A DNA stretch of 42,718 nucleotides from Ruminococcus sp. (GCA_017519145.1 JAFWTA010000001.1:1-42718), one strand, 5' to 3'. Numbered from the stretch's first letter, positions 6,657 to 14,940 are shown. The notes: generated by a model not told the origin, from the letters alone. Numbers and translations are program-made.

Positions 6657-7943
6657 TTACAGCATCAGCTCACAGCCGCCGACAGGACGCACTGTCAGCA
6701 CATAGCAGCAGCCTGCTCCGAAGATACGCTCCATCTCCATAGCATAATCCGTGGTCAGATAATTGGGCACGAATGCCTGTATCGTACCTGCAAATCCGCC
6801 ACCGTGGACCCTCACCGCCCCTGCTCCTTTAAGGAAGCGCTTGCTGAGCATTATGGCGAGAGGCACAGGCTGCACCTGCGGCTCAACTGTGGAATACAGG
6901 TTTTGCAGCAGCTCCGCCGAGGAAGTCCCCGACTGCTCCACAAGCTCAAAAAACCGCTCTGTATCGCCGTCTGCAAGAGCCTCAGCCTCCTCGGCGGCAC
7001 GGCTGTTCTCAGCAAAGAAGTGTGCAGCGCGAAGCAGTTCCCTGTCGGTACACTGCCTGCGAAGCTCGGGAAGCTCCGCATAAAAGCTCTCCTCATCGCA
7101 TTCGCGGAGATACTCGCAGCCCATAGCCCGGGCAACATTCCTCATCTCCGCCGCCACAGCGTCATACTCCTCCGAAAGGTCGGCATGGCTGCCTCGCGTA
7201 TCGGTTATGCAGACGGAATACCCCGCCTTGTCAAAGTCAAATCCCAGCTTGGACATTTCGGGCGCGTCAGTGTCGGCAAAGTCAATAAACACCGCGCCTC
7301 CCTCGGCGCACACGGTCTGGTCCATAAGACCGCAGGCCTTGCCGAAATACGCATTCTCGGCGAATCTGCCTATACGCGCCAGCTCCGCCGCCGCCGCTCT
7401 GCCCTCATTGTACCGCTCATTTATTATAGTCGCAACAAGTATCTCGAAGGCAGCCGACGAGGAAAGACCGCTGCCGCTGACCACCTCAGAGGTGATATAC
7501 GCGTCAAAGCCCTCTGTTTTCACGCCCATTTCCGCGAATCTCGCCGCAATACCGCGGATAAGCGCCGTCGAAGTGCCTTTCTCCGCAGGATTGACCTCAA
7601 GGCTGCTAAGGTCTATCTCGTCAGCCATGTAGCCCTCGGAGCGCACACGGATGACTCCCTCATTATGAAAGCTGACAACGGCTATCATATCCAGACTTAC
7701 CGCAGCCGCCAGAACGCAGCCGTGCTGGTGATCGGTGTGATTTCCGCCTATCTCCGTCCGTCCAGGAGCAGAGTAAACGTGAATATCCTCACACTCGGGG
7801 CACATCAGCGAGAACTTCTCAGCGGCGCTGAGATAACGTGCTCTCGCCCTCAGTACAGCTCTTTCCGAGGCACCGTACAGTCTCCTGAACTGTTCGTCAA
7901 ATCTGCCCTCGGATATGCCGCTTATAAGGTCGTAAATATTCAT
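6657..7943 (-). CDS. galK: galactokinase (GHMP kinase family)
   Basis: 428 aa, slightly longer than typical galactokinases (about 390). Order of motifs: sugar-binding signature at 58-74 (SAPGRTEIGGNHTD), the GHMP ATP-binding loop at 156-167 (SGSGLSSSAAFE), CGLMDQ at 204-209 with the catalytic Asp208, and the C-terminal GHMP motif GAVRVHGGGFAGT at 375-387. Known reaction: ATP-dependent phosphorylation of D-galactose to galactose 1-phosphate, first step of the Leloir pathway in the cytosol. Odd point: where most family members read GEHTDY, this one reads GNHTDH, so the Glu that contacts the sugar is Asn; a clade-specific variant or another sugar is possible. It follows the MBL-fold gene by 22 bp and is likely co-transcribed. 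Confidence 0.87.
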   Translation of the reverse strand: MNIYDLISGISEGRFDEQFRRLYGASERAVLRARARYLSAAEKFSLMCPECEDIHVYSAPGRTEIGGNHTDHQHGCVLAAAVSLDMIAVVSFHNEGVIRVRSEGYMADEIDLSSLEVNPAEKGTSTALIRGIAARFAEMGVKTEGFDAYITSEVVSGSGLSSSAAFEILVATIINERYNEGRAAAAELARIGRFAENAYFGKACGLMDQTVCAEGGAVFIDFADTDAPEMSKLGFDFDKAGYSVCITDTRGSHADLSEEYDAVAAEMRNVARAMGCEYLRECDEESFYAELPELRRQCTDRELLRAAHFFAENSRAAEEAEALADGDTERFFELVEQSGTSSAELLQNLYSTVEPQVQPVPLAIMLSKRFLKGAGAVRVHGGGFAGTIQAFVPNYLTTDYAMEMERIFGAGCCYVLTVRPVGGCELML

Positions 7944-7965
7944 ATGCCCGCCTCCTTTTAAGCTA

Positions 7966-8703
7966 TCATTTAAGTAGACTCTGTCTGTTCATAAGCAGAT
8001 AACGTCGTATGACAGGTCTTGCATCCTGCATTTTTACAGGAAGTCCGTGGCCTGTTGCCAGCCATTGGGGAGATATCTCCAGTATCCTCCGCAGAGACTT
8101 CTCCATGGCGGCTATGGATGTGGCGTGAGGCGTTATATCGGGCTTTCCCCACATTGCCGTAAAGGCATCGCCGCAGTACAGCACTCCCTCCGAGAGCACC
8201 CCCACGGAACCCAGAGTATGCCCCGGCAGAGGAACTATCTCTCCGTCGAAGCCAAGCTCCCCGAGGATATGCCTGTCGCCGCTTCCCACAAGTATATCGG
8301 GAGTATAGGGACGAGTGCTGAAAAGCTTCATCCTGCCGCAGACATTCTGCTGTATATTGCGAAGCCTGTAACGGCTCGAAGTAGCCCTGACGGGCTGTCT
8401 GCCGTAGTGACCTATGAGCTCCCTGTCACGCTCGCCGAGAATGATCTCCGCACCTGTTTCGCGGCGGAGCCTTTCCGCGCTGCCGTCGTGATCAATATGG
8501 GCGTGGGTAAGGAAAATATATCGGATATCGAAGCCCGAGATGTACTCGGCAAGCCTTTTGTAAACAATGGGCATCCCCGTATCTATGAGCATATCACCGT
8601 TCCTGCCTCTGAGAACATAGCAGGACATGGGACCGTTTCCCACAGAGGCACAAAAGAAGCGGATATTGCCGAATTGCATTGTACGATCAGTAATTATTTT
8701 CAT
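7966..8703 (-). CDS. MBL-fold metallo-hydrolase
   Basis: 245 aa with the metallo-beta-lactamase fold. Metal site 1 is the HAHIDHDGS motif near residue 67 (H-x-H-x-D-H), the second-shell His is in LPGHTLGSVGV near 160, then the Asp in YCGDAF and a C-terminal ATGHGLP His. Such glyoxalase-II-like hydrolases cleave thioesters or other esters with two zinc ions, but the substrate cannot be read from the sequence. AAGGAGG lies 6 nt before ATG 8703. The gene heads a two-gene transcript with galK; the functional link, if any, is unclear. Confidence 0.87.
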   Translation of the reverse strand: MKIITDRTMQFGNIRFFCASVGNGPMSCYVLRGRNGDMLIDTGMPIVYKRLAEYISGFDIRYIFLTHAHIDHDGSAERLRRETGAEIILGERDRELIGHYGRQPVRATSSRYRLRNIQQNVCGRMKLFSTRPYTPDILVGSGDRHILGELGFDGEIVPLPGHTLGSVGVLSEGVLYCGDAFTAMWGKPDITPHATSIAAMEKSLRRILEISPQWLATGHGLPVKMQDARPVIRRYLLMNRQSLLK

Positions 8704-8723
8704 GGACTGCCTCCTTTTTCTTA

Positions 8724-8777
8724 ATTATACACCTAAAAACCCGCCTATTCTATAACATTATGTAAAATCATTATGTA
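8724..8777 (-). promoter_or_regulatory. probable promoter region of MBL-galK with direct repeat
   Basis: Minus-strand TATAAT (8729-8724) lies 20 bp before the MBL start. The -35 position is poor (TAGAAT at 17 bp). The 9-mer CATTATGTA (plus-strand reading) occurs at 8756-8764 and 8769-8777, 13 bp apart, just upstream of the -35, as an activator site might. Confidence 0.4.
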
Positions 8778-8836
8778 GAAAAAACAGGGCTGAAATAGTG
8801 CATTTTCACGAAAATAACAGTTTTTTGAAATTGTAC

Positions 8837-8865
8837 TTGACGGCAGCATAATTTTACTGTATAAT
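8837..8865 (+). promoter_or_regulatory. sigma-A promoter of the GH130 gene
   Basis: TTGACG (8837-8842), 17-bp spacer, TATAAT (8860-8865), 43 bp before the start codon at 8909, which has AAGGAG 6 nt upstream. Confidence 0.8.
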
Positions 8866-8908
8866 TTAATTAACACATCACCATCAACTTTAATTTAAGG
8901 AGCTCCAT

Positions 8909-9928
8909 ATGGCGGATATTAAAATCATCGGCAGTGATCTGCCCGCTATCCCATGGCAGGAAAAGCCTGCCGGCTGTACCGCTCCCGTGTGGAGATACAG
9001 TGAAAATCCCATTATCGGCAGAAACCCTCTGCCCGACGTAGCAAGGATATTCAACAGCGCAGTCATGCCCTATGAGGACGGCTTTATCGGAGTCTTCCGC
9101 GGCGAACAGCGCAACGGCATCCCCCACATCTACCTCGGCAGGAGCAAGGACGCTGTCCACTGGGAGTTTGACCCTGAGAAAATACCGTTTACCGACAAAA
9201 ACGGCAAACCCTTTATGCCCATATACGCCTATGACCCCCGCCTCGTAAAGGTGGAGGACACATACTACATCATGTGGTGTCAGGACGCTTTCGGCCCCAC
9301 CATCGGCATTGCAGAGACAAAGGATTTCAGGACATTTACCCGTCTTGAAAATCCCTATCTCCCCTACAACCGCAACGCAGTGCTCTTCCCGAGGAAAATT
9401 AACGGCAACTTCGTTATGCTGTCCCGCCCCTGCGACAACGGACACACAGCATTCGGCGATATATTCCTTTCCGAGAGCCCCGATATGGAGTTCTGGGGAC
9501 GTCACCGCCATGTCATGGGACGCTCCGACAACTGGTGGGAGAACCTGAAGATAGGCGGAGGAGCTGCCCCCATCGAGACCGACAAGGGCTGGCTCATGTT
9601 CTACCACGGAGTAGTCAACACCTGCAACGGCTATGTTTACAGCATAGGCGCCGCCATACTTGATATCAACGAGCCCTCAAGAGTTCTCCACCGCTGCGAG
9701 AACTACATCCTCACTCCCGAGGAGTGGTATGAGGAGCGGGGCTTCGTGCCAAACGTGTGCTTCCCCTGCGCCACACTCACTGATGCTGCAACAGGCCGTA
9801 TAGCCATTTACTACGGCTGTGCCGACAGCTATGTGGGAGTAGCCTTTACCACTGCCGAAACAGTGTATGACTACATACTCGCTCACGACAAGCTTCAGGA
9901 GGGAGACAACACCACAGGAATCAGATAA
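8909..9928 (+). CDS. GH130 beta-1,4-mannooligosaccharide phosphorylase
   Basis: 339 aa, five-bladed beta-propeller family GH130. Visible landmarks are NPIIGR (33-38), the conserved VFRGEQRNG (62-70), YAYDPRL (106-112) with the general-acid Asp109, and a run of blade motifs through WWENLKIGGGAAP and MFYHGVVN. No signal peptide, so it acts in the cytosol. Family enzymes phosphorolyse beta-1,4-mannosides to mannose 1-phosphate. The length matches subfamily GH130_2 (R. albus RaMP2, mannooligosaccharide phosphorylase) better than the longer GH130_1 mannosylglucose phosphorylases; the exact substrate is an inference. It is a single-gene unit with its own promoter and terminator. Confidence 0.87.
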   Translation: MADIKIIGSDLPAIPWQEKPAGCTAPVWRYSENPIIGRNPLPDVARIFNSAVMPYEDGFIGVFRGEQRNGIPHIYLGRSKDAVHWEFDPEKIPFTDKNGKPFMPIYAYDPRLVKVEDTYYIMWCQDAFGPTIGIAETKDFRTFTRLENPYLPYNRNAVLFPRKINGNFVMLSRPCDNGHTAFGDIFLSESPDMEFWGRHRHVMGRSDNWWENLKIGGGAAPIETDKGWLMFYHGVVNTCNGYVYSIGAAILDINEPSRVLHRCENYILTPEEWYEERGFVPNVCFPCATLTDAATGRIAIYYGCADSYVGVAFTTAETVYDYILAHDKLQEGDNTTGIR

Positions 9929-9952
9929 CATCATTCCATCACTTATAACTAA

Positions 9953-9997
9953 CAAAGCATAAGCCCCGAAACAATGCGTTTCGGGGCTTATGCTTTG
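9953..9997. terminator. long perfect hairpin between convergent genes
   Basis: A perfect 20-bp stem (CAAAGCATAAGCCCCGAAAC and its complement) with a 5-nt loop. It sits 24 bp after the GH130 stop and 9 bp before the stop of the convergent membrane-protein gene, so it probably ends both transcripts, although neither side has a long T-run. Confidence 0.75.
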
Positions 9998-10006
9998 CGC
10001 CGCGAT

Positions 10007-11035
10007 TCAGCGGCGGTAATTATTGTAATTATTCGGGAAGCCGCCCTGACAGCCGTATCCTGCTACCGTCTTTTTCTTATCCTTATGGCGGCAGATGAGC
10101 ACCATTATCAGTGTCATTATGGCGCCGAGAACAGCTGTATCAGCAAACACGCATCTCAGGAACCTGAAACGCAGTACCGTTACAATGGCCTTGCCGTCTT
10201 TGACCTCCACCATCTTTGAGTTCACAACGCCGTTACCGTAGCTCTTTTCGTAGTCATTCTGGTCGCCGTTGGCAAAAACCACCTTATCCGCAAGCTGTTT
10301 TGCAACTCTGTCGGATCTTCTCTCGCCTCTTTTCGCGTCCTTTATCTTGAGATAAAGGCTGTATCCGGAATGCAGCTTGTCCTTATTGTCATGATCAATA
10401 TAGGTATTATCGCTGTTTATGACCTCGCCGCTTGCAGGGAAGTCAAAGGACTCGATCTCCGCGCCGCCCTCGTGAAGCACCGTAATCTTCACAGGTGAAA
10501 CAACATAGTTCTCGTCCACGGTATAAGAGTCAAGCCTTACCCGTATATCGTCGCTTGTCTCCATTATGCTGTATATCTTTCCGGCGGCACTCGTCTTTAT
10601 AAACTCGTTGACATCGATAACTCCAACAGCGCTCTTGAACTTATCCGCTCCCAGACCGTTATCCTCATAGGCAACGGCAAAAATGCCGTTAGAAAGCCTG
10701 CTCATGCCGTTTTCATCGAACATTATCACAGACTGGTCCATCTGAACATTGGTAAAAATAAAAGTGCTCAGGAAGTTCTCTTTGCAGTCAAGGCATGAAT
10801 TGTCGAGCAGACTTCGCATATTAAGTCCCAGCAGGCCGTTGCTCTTGCCCTCCGCCTCAGGCTCCCTATACTCAGGATGTATCATCATATCTATTTTTGC
10901 AGAGTAGCCTTTCATCGAGTCGGTCATTCGTTCAACCAGAAGCTTATCCACAAATAGCGAGCCGACAGCATTGACAATGAGGAATATCGCTGTCAGAAGC
11001 ACAAACCAGATGATCGTTCGTTTTAACATTTTCAT
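10007..11035 (-). CDS. membrane protein of unknown function, two TM segments
   Basis: 342 aa. TM1 at residues about 7-30, a roughly 265-residue hydrophilic domain on the outside, TM2 at about 300-320, and a short tail with basic residues (RHKDKKK) then Gly/Asn/Tyr-rich end. The external domain has a single CLDC pair and alternating beta-like strands; it contains no enzyme motif I know. The start at ATG 11035 follows GGGGG by 9 nt. It is a single-gene unit with a consensus promoter. Orientation (N-in, C-in) is inferred from the positive charges flanking both TM segments. Confidence 0.75.
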   Translation of the reverse strand: MKMLKRTIIWFVLLTAIFLIVNAVGSLFVDKLLVERMTDSMKGYSAKIDMMIHPEYREPEAEGKSNGLLGLNMRSLLDNSCLDCKENFLSTFIFTNVQMDQSVIMFDENGMSRLSNGIFAVAYEDNGLGADKFKSAVGVIDVNEFIKTSAAGKIYSIMETSDDIRVRLDSYTVDENYVVSPVKITVLHEGGAEIESFDFPASGEVINSDNTYIDHDNKDKLHSGYSLYLKIKDAKRGERRSDRVAKQLADKVVFANGDQNDYEKSYGNGVVNSKMVEVKDGKAIVTVLRFRFLRCVFADTAVLGAIMTLIMVLICRHKDKKKTVAGYGCQGGFPNNYNNYRR

Positions 11036-11078
11036 AGTTGATTACCCCCTTCAATATGATCCCGATATCATAAATCAA

Positions 11079-11107
11079 ATTATAGAGCATTTGTGTTCAA
11101 ATGTCAA
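11079..11107 (-). promoter_or_regulatory. sigma-A promoter of the two-TM protein
   Basis: TTGACA (11107-11102), 17-bp spacer, TATAAT (11084-11079) on the minus strand; both hexamers match consensus exactly. Confidence 0.85.
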
Positions 11108-11229
11108 CACTGTCTGATCTATTCCTTTTTCTTCGTCATTTTTACTAAGGGGTATTCCGTCAAATTGATGAAAACAGGAAAAATTCATTGTCATTATGCA
11201 CAAATATCCGCGTTGAAAATTGTCCGCTA

Positions 11230-11275
11230 TGTGCTATCCTTGCGAATTTCACTGTGCTATTCTGCATTTTCGCAA
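11230..11275. repeat. direct and inverted repeats upstream of the Ddl-like gene
   Basis: TGTGCTATYCT occurs at 11230-11240 and 11253-11263 (23 bp apart, about two helical turns). Interleaved with it is an inverted repeat TTGCGAA (11240-11246) / TTCGCAA (11269-11275). The block ends 7 bp before the -35 box of the Ddl-like operon and may be an operator. The rest of the 11108-11229 gap between the divergent promoters shows nothing I can name. Confidence 0.45.
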
Positions 11276-11282
11276 AAAATAC

Positions 11283-11311
11283 TTGCAGTTTTTTGTGAAT
11301 TGTGATAAAAT
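11283..11311 (+). promoter_or_regulatory. sigma-A promoter of the Ddl-like / DUF1934 / argS operon
   Basis: TTGCAG (11283-11288), 17-bp spacer, TAAAAT (11306-11311); the start codon lies 60 bp downstream with AAAAGGAG before it. Confidence 0.7.
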
Positions 11312-11371
11312 AGAGTGATACTGGAAAATGACAATAGATTTTTCAAGGATACTATTTAAAAGGAGAAACAT

Positions 11372-12445
11372 ATGGCAAAGATAAAAGCTGCCGTTATTTT
11401 CGGCGGCACAGCAAGAGAGCATGACCTTTCACTGGCATCTGCCGCTGAGGTCATAAGCAGTATCCCGAGAGATAAATATGAGGTGATCTGCATCGGCATC
11501 ACCCGTAAGGGACGCTGGCTCTATTTCCCTGGCGACGCCGAGAGCATTGCTGACGGCACATGGGATCAGGATCCCGACTGCACTTCCGCATTCATCTCTC
11601 CCGACCCGCTCCACAGAGGCATCATCACCATCGAGAACGGTGAGACCTCGCTGAAGAAGATAGATGTGGTATTTCCCATACTCATGGGAAAAAGATGCGG
11701 CGACGGAACTATACAGGGCCTCCTCGACCTTTCGGGCATCCCCTATGTGGGAAGCGGAGTTCTGGCTTCGGCTTCATGTACGGACAAGTCCCACACCCAC
11801 ATGGTCATGGACGACTACGATATAAAGACCGCTCAGTGGAGACTTATCACTCAGCGTGAGATAAACTACCTCGACAAGAAGTGCTCGGAGATATCTTCCG
11901 AGCTGGGCTTCCCACTTGTGGTAAAGCCTGCAAACAGCGGCAGCAACGCAGGAGTGAGCTTCGCTCATAACAGTGAGGAGCTCCTCGCCGCAGTCAAGCT
12001 GGCATTCTCCAGCGACAACAAGGTGGTAATAGAGAAATACATCAGCGGCCGCAAGCTGGAAGCAGCTGTATACGGCTATGATTCGCCGTTCTGCTCAGCT
12101 ATCGGCGAGATAAACTCCCCCGATATCCCCTACGATCCCAACAACTTCAACGTCAGCACAGGCGACGACCTGACCATCCCTGCCGACCTTCCCAAGGACA
12201 TAGAGGAGAAGGCCCGCGAGACAGCCGTCACAGCCTTCAAGGCTCTGGGCTGCAAGGGAATGGCAAGAGCAGATATGTTCCTCACGGACAGCGGAGAGCT
12301 CCTGCTCAACAAGATAGGCACTATGCCGGGACTCAGGAAGAACAGCGTGTTCCCAAGACTTATGGAGGAGCTCGGCTACTCCCACGACGAGCTCATCGAC
12401 GGGCTTATGGAACAGGCTATGGACAACGCAGACAGAACTTACTGA
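11372..12445 (+). CDS. D-alanine--D-alanine ligase family protein with degenerate active site
   Basis: 357 aa, ATP-grasp fold, co-linear with Ddl: N-terminal GGTAREHDLSL (11-21), YVGSGVLAS (125-133), ATP-binding KPANSGSNAG (185-194), central Asp in ARADMF (298-303), C-terminal TMPG (317-320). Ddl makes the D-Ala-D-Ala dipeptide for peptidoglycan from ATP and two D-alanines. Several key positions differ here: the usual H-G-x-x-G-E-D-G reads MGKRCGDG (105-112), and the metal-binding N-E-x-N reads N-K-I-G (313-316), so Glu and Asn that hold Mg are Lys and Gly. The omega-loop Tyr/Lys are also not evident. It may be an altered ligase or a non-catalytic paralogue. It leads an operon with DUF1934 and argS. 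Confidence 0.8.
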   Translation: MAKIKAAVIFGGTAREHDLSLASAAEVISSIPRDKYEVICIGITRKGRWLYFPGDAESIADGTWDQDPDCTSAFISPDPLHRGIITIENGETSLKKIDVVFPILMGKRCGDGTIQGLLDLSGIPYVGSGVLASASCTDKSHTHMVMDDYDIKTAQWRLITQREINYLDKKCSEISSELGFPLVVKPANSGSNAGVSFAHNSEELLAAVKLAFSSDNKVVIEKYISGRKLEAAVYGYDSPFCSAIGEINSPDIPYDPNNFNVSTGDDLTIPADLPKDIEEKARETAVTAFKALGCKGMARADMFLTDSGELLLNKIGTMPGLRKNSVFPRLMEELGYSHDELIDGLMEQAMDNADRTY

Positions 12446-12473
12446 GCCGATAAAATATATTAAGGAGACTGCT

Positions 12474-12896
12474 TTGAAAAATAACGTTTTGATCTCACTG
12501 ACGAGTATCCAGTGGCAGGAAGACGAAAAGAACGAAACAGAGCTGCTCACCAAAGCCAAAATGACCCATGAGAACGGCTGGGATATCATCTCATATGAGG
12601 ATACCTCCGCTACGGGCTTCGAGGGCTCGGTGACCACCATCAAGGTGGACGACAGCAGAAACGCCTCCATCACCCGCGAGGGAACGGCAAATTCCGTGCT
12701 CTCACTGGAAATAGGACGCAAGCACTTCTGCCAGTACGGAACTCCCTACGGCAACCTTCAGATCGGCGTATACACCCACGCTATCGAAAACACCTTAGCC
12801 GAAAACGGAAGGCTCTACCTTAAATATACTCTCGATCTCAATTCCTCGTATCTATCTGATAACGAGATTATAATGACAGTACAGGCTCAGAACTGA
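12474..12896 (+). CDS. DUF1934 (YwiB-like) beta-barrel protein
   Basis: 140 aa from a TTG start with AAGGAG 6 nt upstream; no ATG alternative exists near it. The sequence follows the DUF1934 pattern: a first strand VLISLTSIQW, a central SYEDTSATGFEGSVTTIKV (where the family has the Y-E-x3-T-G-x-T core), then FCQYGTPYGNLQIGVYTHAIE and a final LYLKYTLDL. Members are small calycin-like barrels of unknown role. The gene sits directly before argS, the same neighbour order as ywiB-argS in Bacillus, which supports the assignment. Confidence 0.85.
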   Translation: MKNNVLISLTSIQWQEDEKNETELLTKAKMTHENGWDIISYEDTSATGFEGSVTTIKVDDSRNASITREGTANSVLSLEIGRKHFCQYGTPYGNLQIGVYTHAIENTLAENGRLYLKYTLDLNSSYLSDNEIIMTVQAQN

Positions 12897-12919
12897 GCCC
12901 AGAAGAAAGGATAGATCAA

Positions 12920-14689
12920 ATGTCAGACCTTATCAATTCCGCTTCGCTCCGCCTCCGTGAAGTCATCATGGAAGCTCTCGGAGCACTTGTGGCTGAGGAG
13001 AAGATCCCCGCAGAGCCACTCCCACCATTCAATATCGAGATCCCTGCGGACAAGTCCCACGGTGATTTCGCCGCAAACACCGCAATGGTATGCGCAAAGG
13101 CACTCAGGATGCCCCCCAGAAAGATCGCCGAGCTCATCTGTGAAAAGCTCAGCCTTGAGGGAACTATCTTCGAGAGAGCCGAGGTAGCAGGTCCCGGATT
13201 TCTCAATTTCTTCCTCAGCAGGAAATGGTTCTCGGACGTTGTGAGAAACGTTCTTGACGAGGGAGAAAACTACGGAAAGACCGACCTCGGCAAGGGCAAG
13301 AGAGTCCTTGTGGAATTCGTTTCCGCAAACCCCACAGGCCCCATGCATATCGGCAACGCAAGAGGCGGCGCTATCGGAGACTGTCTCGCCAGCGTTCTCC
13401 AGTGGGCAGGCTATCACGCCGAGCGCGAGTTCTACGTCAATGACGCAGGAAATCAGATCGAGAAGTTCGGCAAGTCCCTCTCCCTCCGTTATATGCAGCT
13501 CTGCTCCGAAAAGGGTCAGCAGCTCATCTATGAGTACAGGGACGACACCGAGAAGCTCTGCTCAGAGATATACGCAAAGAGCGGTGAGGGCGAGGACTTC
13601 GAGATGCCCGAGGACGTTTACCTCGGCACCGATATCATCGAACACGCCGCAAACTACTATCACGATCATATATTCGAGCTTCAGGAGCTCAGCGAGGAGG
13701 AGCGCAGAAAGGCTCTGGTAGACTATGCTCTTCCTATTAATATAGCAGGTCTCGAGCGTGACCTTAAAAAGTACCGCATCGTTTACGACAACTGGTTCCG
13801 CGAGAGCACAGTTCACGCAAAGAACGAGACAAAGAAGGTCGTTGACAAGCTCATGGAGGCAGGCAAGGCTTACGAGCAGGACGGTGCCATCTGGTTCAGG
13901 GCTACGGAATACGGCCTTGACAAGGACTTCGTTCTCAGGAGAAGCAACGGTCTCTATACTTATATAGTACCCGATATCGCCTACCACTATGACAAGCTGG
14001 TGACCCGTAACTTCGATAAGGCGATAAACGTACTGGGTGCCGACCACCACGGCTACGTTCCAAGACTGAAGGCTGCCCTGACAGCTCTCGGCGTTGACGC
14101 CGACAAGCTTGACGTAGTTCTCATGCAGATGGTAATGCTGGTCCGCAACGGCGAGGTGGTAAAGCTCTCAAAGAGAAGCGGCAAGGCTATCACCCTTGTT
14201 ACTCTCCTCGACGAGATACCGATAGATGCAGCGCGTTTCTTCTTCAATCTCCGTGAGGCAAACTCACAGTTCGAGTTCGACCTTGATCTGGCTATCGAAA
14301 AGTCCTCACAGAACCCCGTTTACTACGTTCAGTACGCCCACGCAAGAATTTGCAGCCTGCTGAGGAACCTCAGCGACGAGGGCGTTGCGATACCCGACAC
14401 TGCCGACCTTGATCTCCTTGACAATCCCCGCGAGATCGAGCTCATCCGCCATCTTGCTTCTCTACCGAGAGAGATCGACATGGCTGCAAAGAGCTATGAT
14501 CCCTCGAAGATCACCAAGTACTCCATTGATCTGGCAACTCTCTTCCATCGCTTCTATGACGCCTGCAGCGTAAAGAATGCGGAAAATGAGCAGATCAGGG
14601 ACGCTCGTATCCTCCTCTGTGTGGCAGTCCGCCAGACACTCAGGAACGCTCTGGAGATACTCAATATCGACAGACCCGAGAAGATGTAA
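12920..14689 (+). CDS. argS: arginyl-tRNA synthetase
   Basis: 589 aa class I aminoacyl-tRNA synthetase. The N-terminal Add1 domain (about 1-115) is followed by the Rossmann domain with ANPTGPMHIGNARGG (136-150, HIGH motif as HIGN), the KMSKS-equivalent VKLSKRSGKAITL in the second half, and the anticodon-binding DALR domain at the C-terminus (VYYVQYAHARI onward, ending NALEILNI). It charges tRNA-Arg with arginine using ATP. Third gene of the operon begun by the Ddl-like gene, 23 bp after DUF1934, with AAGAAAGGA before the ATG. I see no T-box leader upstream, so regulation appears to follow the operon promoter. Confidence 0.97.
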   Translation: MSDLINSASLRLREVIMEALGALVAEEKIPAEPLPPFNIEIPADKSHGDFAANTAMVCAKALRMPPRKIAELICEKLSLEGTIFERAEVAGPGFLNFFLSRKWFSDVVRNVLDEGENYGKTDLGKGKRVLVEFVSANPTGPMHIGNARGGAIGDCLASVLQWAGYHAEREFYVNDAGNQIEKFGKSLSLRYMQLCSEKGQQLIYEYRDDTEKLCSEIYAKSGEGEDFEMPEDVYLGTDIIEHAANYYHDHIFELQELSEEERRKALVDYALPINIAGLERDLKKYRIVYDNWFRESTVHAKNETKKVVDKLMEAGKAYEQDGAIWFRATEYGLDKDFVLRRSNGLYTYIVPDIAYHYDKLVTRNFDKAINVLGADHHGYVPRLKAALTALGVDADKLDVVLMQMVMLVRNGEVVKLSKRSGKAITLVTLLDEIPIDAARFFFNLREANSQFEFDLDLAIEKSSQNPVYYVQYAHARICSLLRNLSDEGVAIPDTADLDLLDNPREIELIRHLASLPREIDMAAKSYDPSKITKYSIDLATLFHRFYDACSVKNAENEQIRDARILLCVAVRQTLRNALEILNIDRPEKM

Positions 14690-14940
14690 GAAATTACATT
14701 TTCCACCGTAAAAAATTACGGTTTGGTTACAAAAAAATTGCCAACCTTGGCAATTATAAACAAAATTCAACATATATGTAAGTCATGTTTGTGAGCCTTC
14801 GGACGAAAGTTAACACTTTGTTAACAAATTACAGTCAAAAATGTGTTACAATTTGTAATATGTTGAGGAGCAATGTGCTCCCCGACTCTCTCTGAAGGTC
14901 CGCTCAAAATAAGATCTTATTAAGAGAAAGGATGTTAATC
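14690..14940 (+). other. intergenic region between argS and the PucR-type gene
   Basis: 250 bp without a gene. Hairpin CCGTAA-AAAA-TTACGG (14706-14721) followed by TTT is a weak terminator for argS. A second stem ATTGCCAA/TTGGCAAT (14737-14754) has its run of Ts on the minus strand, so it would stop transcripts coming from the other side. Two GTTAAC sites (14809, 14820) lie 11 bp apart. GGAGCA-ATG-TGCTCC forms a leader hairpin near 14866-14880. Confidence 0.45.
14908..14921. promoter_or_regulatory. 14-bp perfect palindrome before the PucR-type gene
   Basis: AATAAGATCTTATT is a perfect 14-bp palindrome directly upstream of the AGAAAGGA Shine-Dalgarno. It could be a dimer-binding operator (autoregulation) or an RNA stem next to the ribosome site. 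Confidence 0.45.

Noticed and set aside
6615-7961. Long plus-strand ORF (448 codons) opposite galactokinase
   Set aside because: It mirrors galK on the other strand, has no Shine-Dalgarno and no recognisable domain; the galK reading carries all GHMP motifs.
8870-9607. Minus-strand ORF opposite the GH130 gene
   Set aside because: Shadow; covers the GH130 promoter and shows no protein features.
9953-9997. 20-bp perfect inverted repeat considered as an insertion-element end
   Set aside because: There is no transposase and it sits exactly between convergent stops, as a terminator would.
12897-12919. T-box or riboswitch before argS (and before lysS)
   Set aside because: The gaps are only 23 and 16 bp; no room for a leader RNA, and the operon promoters show no such structure.
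14932-14940. ATG at 14932 as start of the PucR-type gene
   Set aside because: It abuts the AAAGG Shine-Dalgarno with no spacer; ATG 14941 has a proper spacing.
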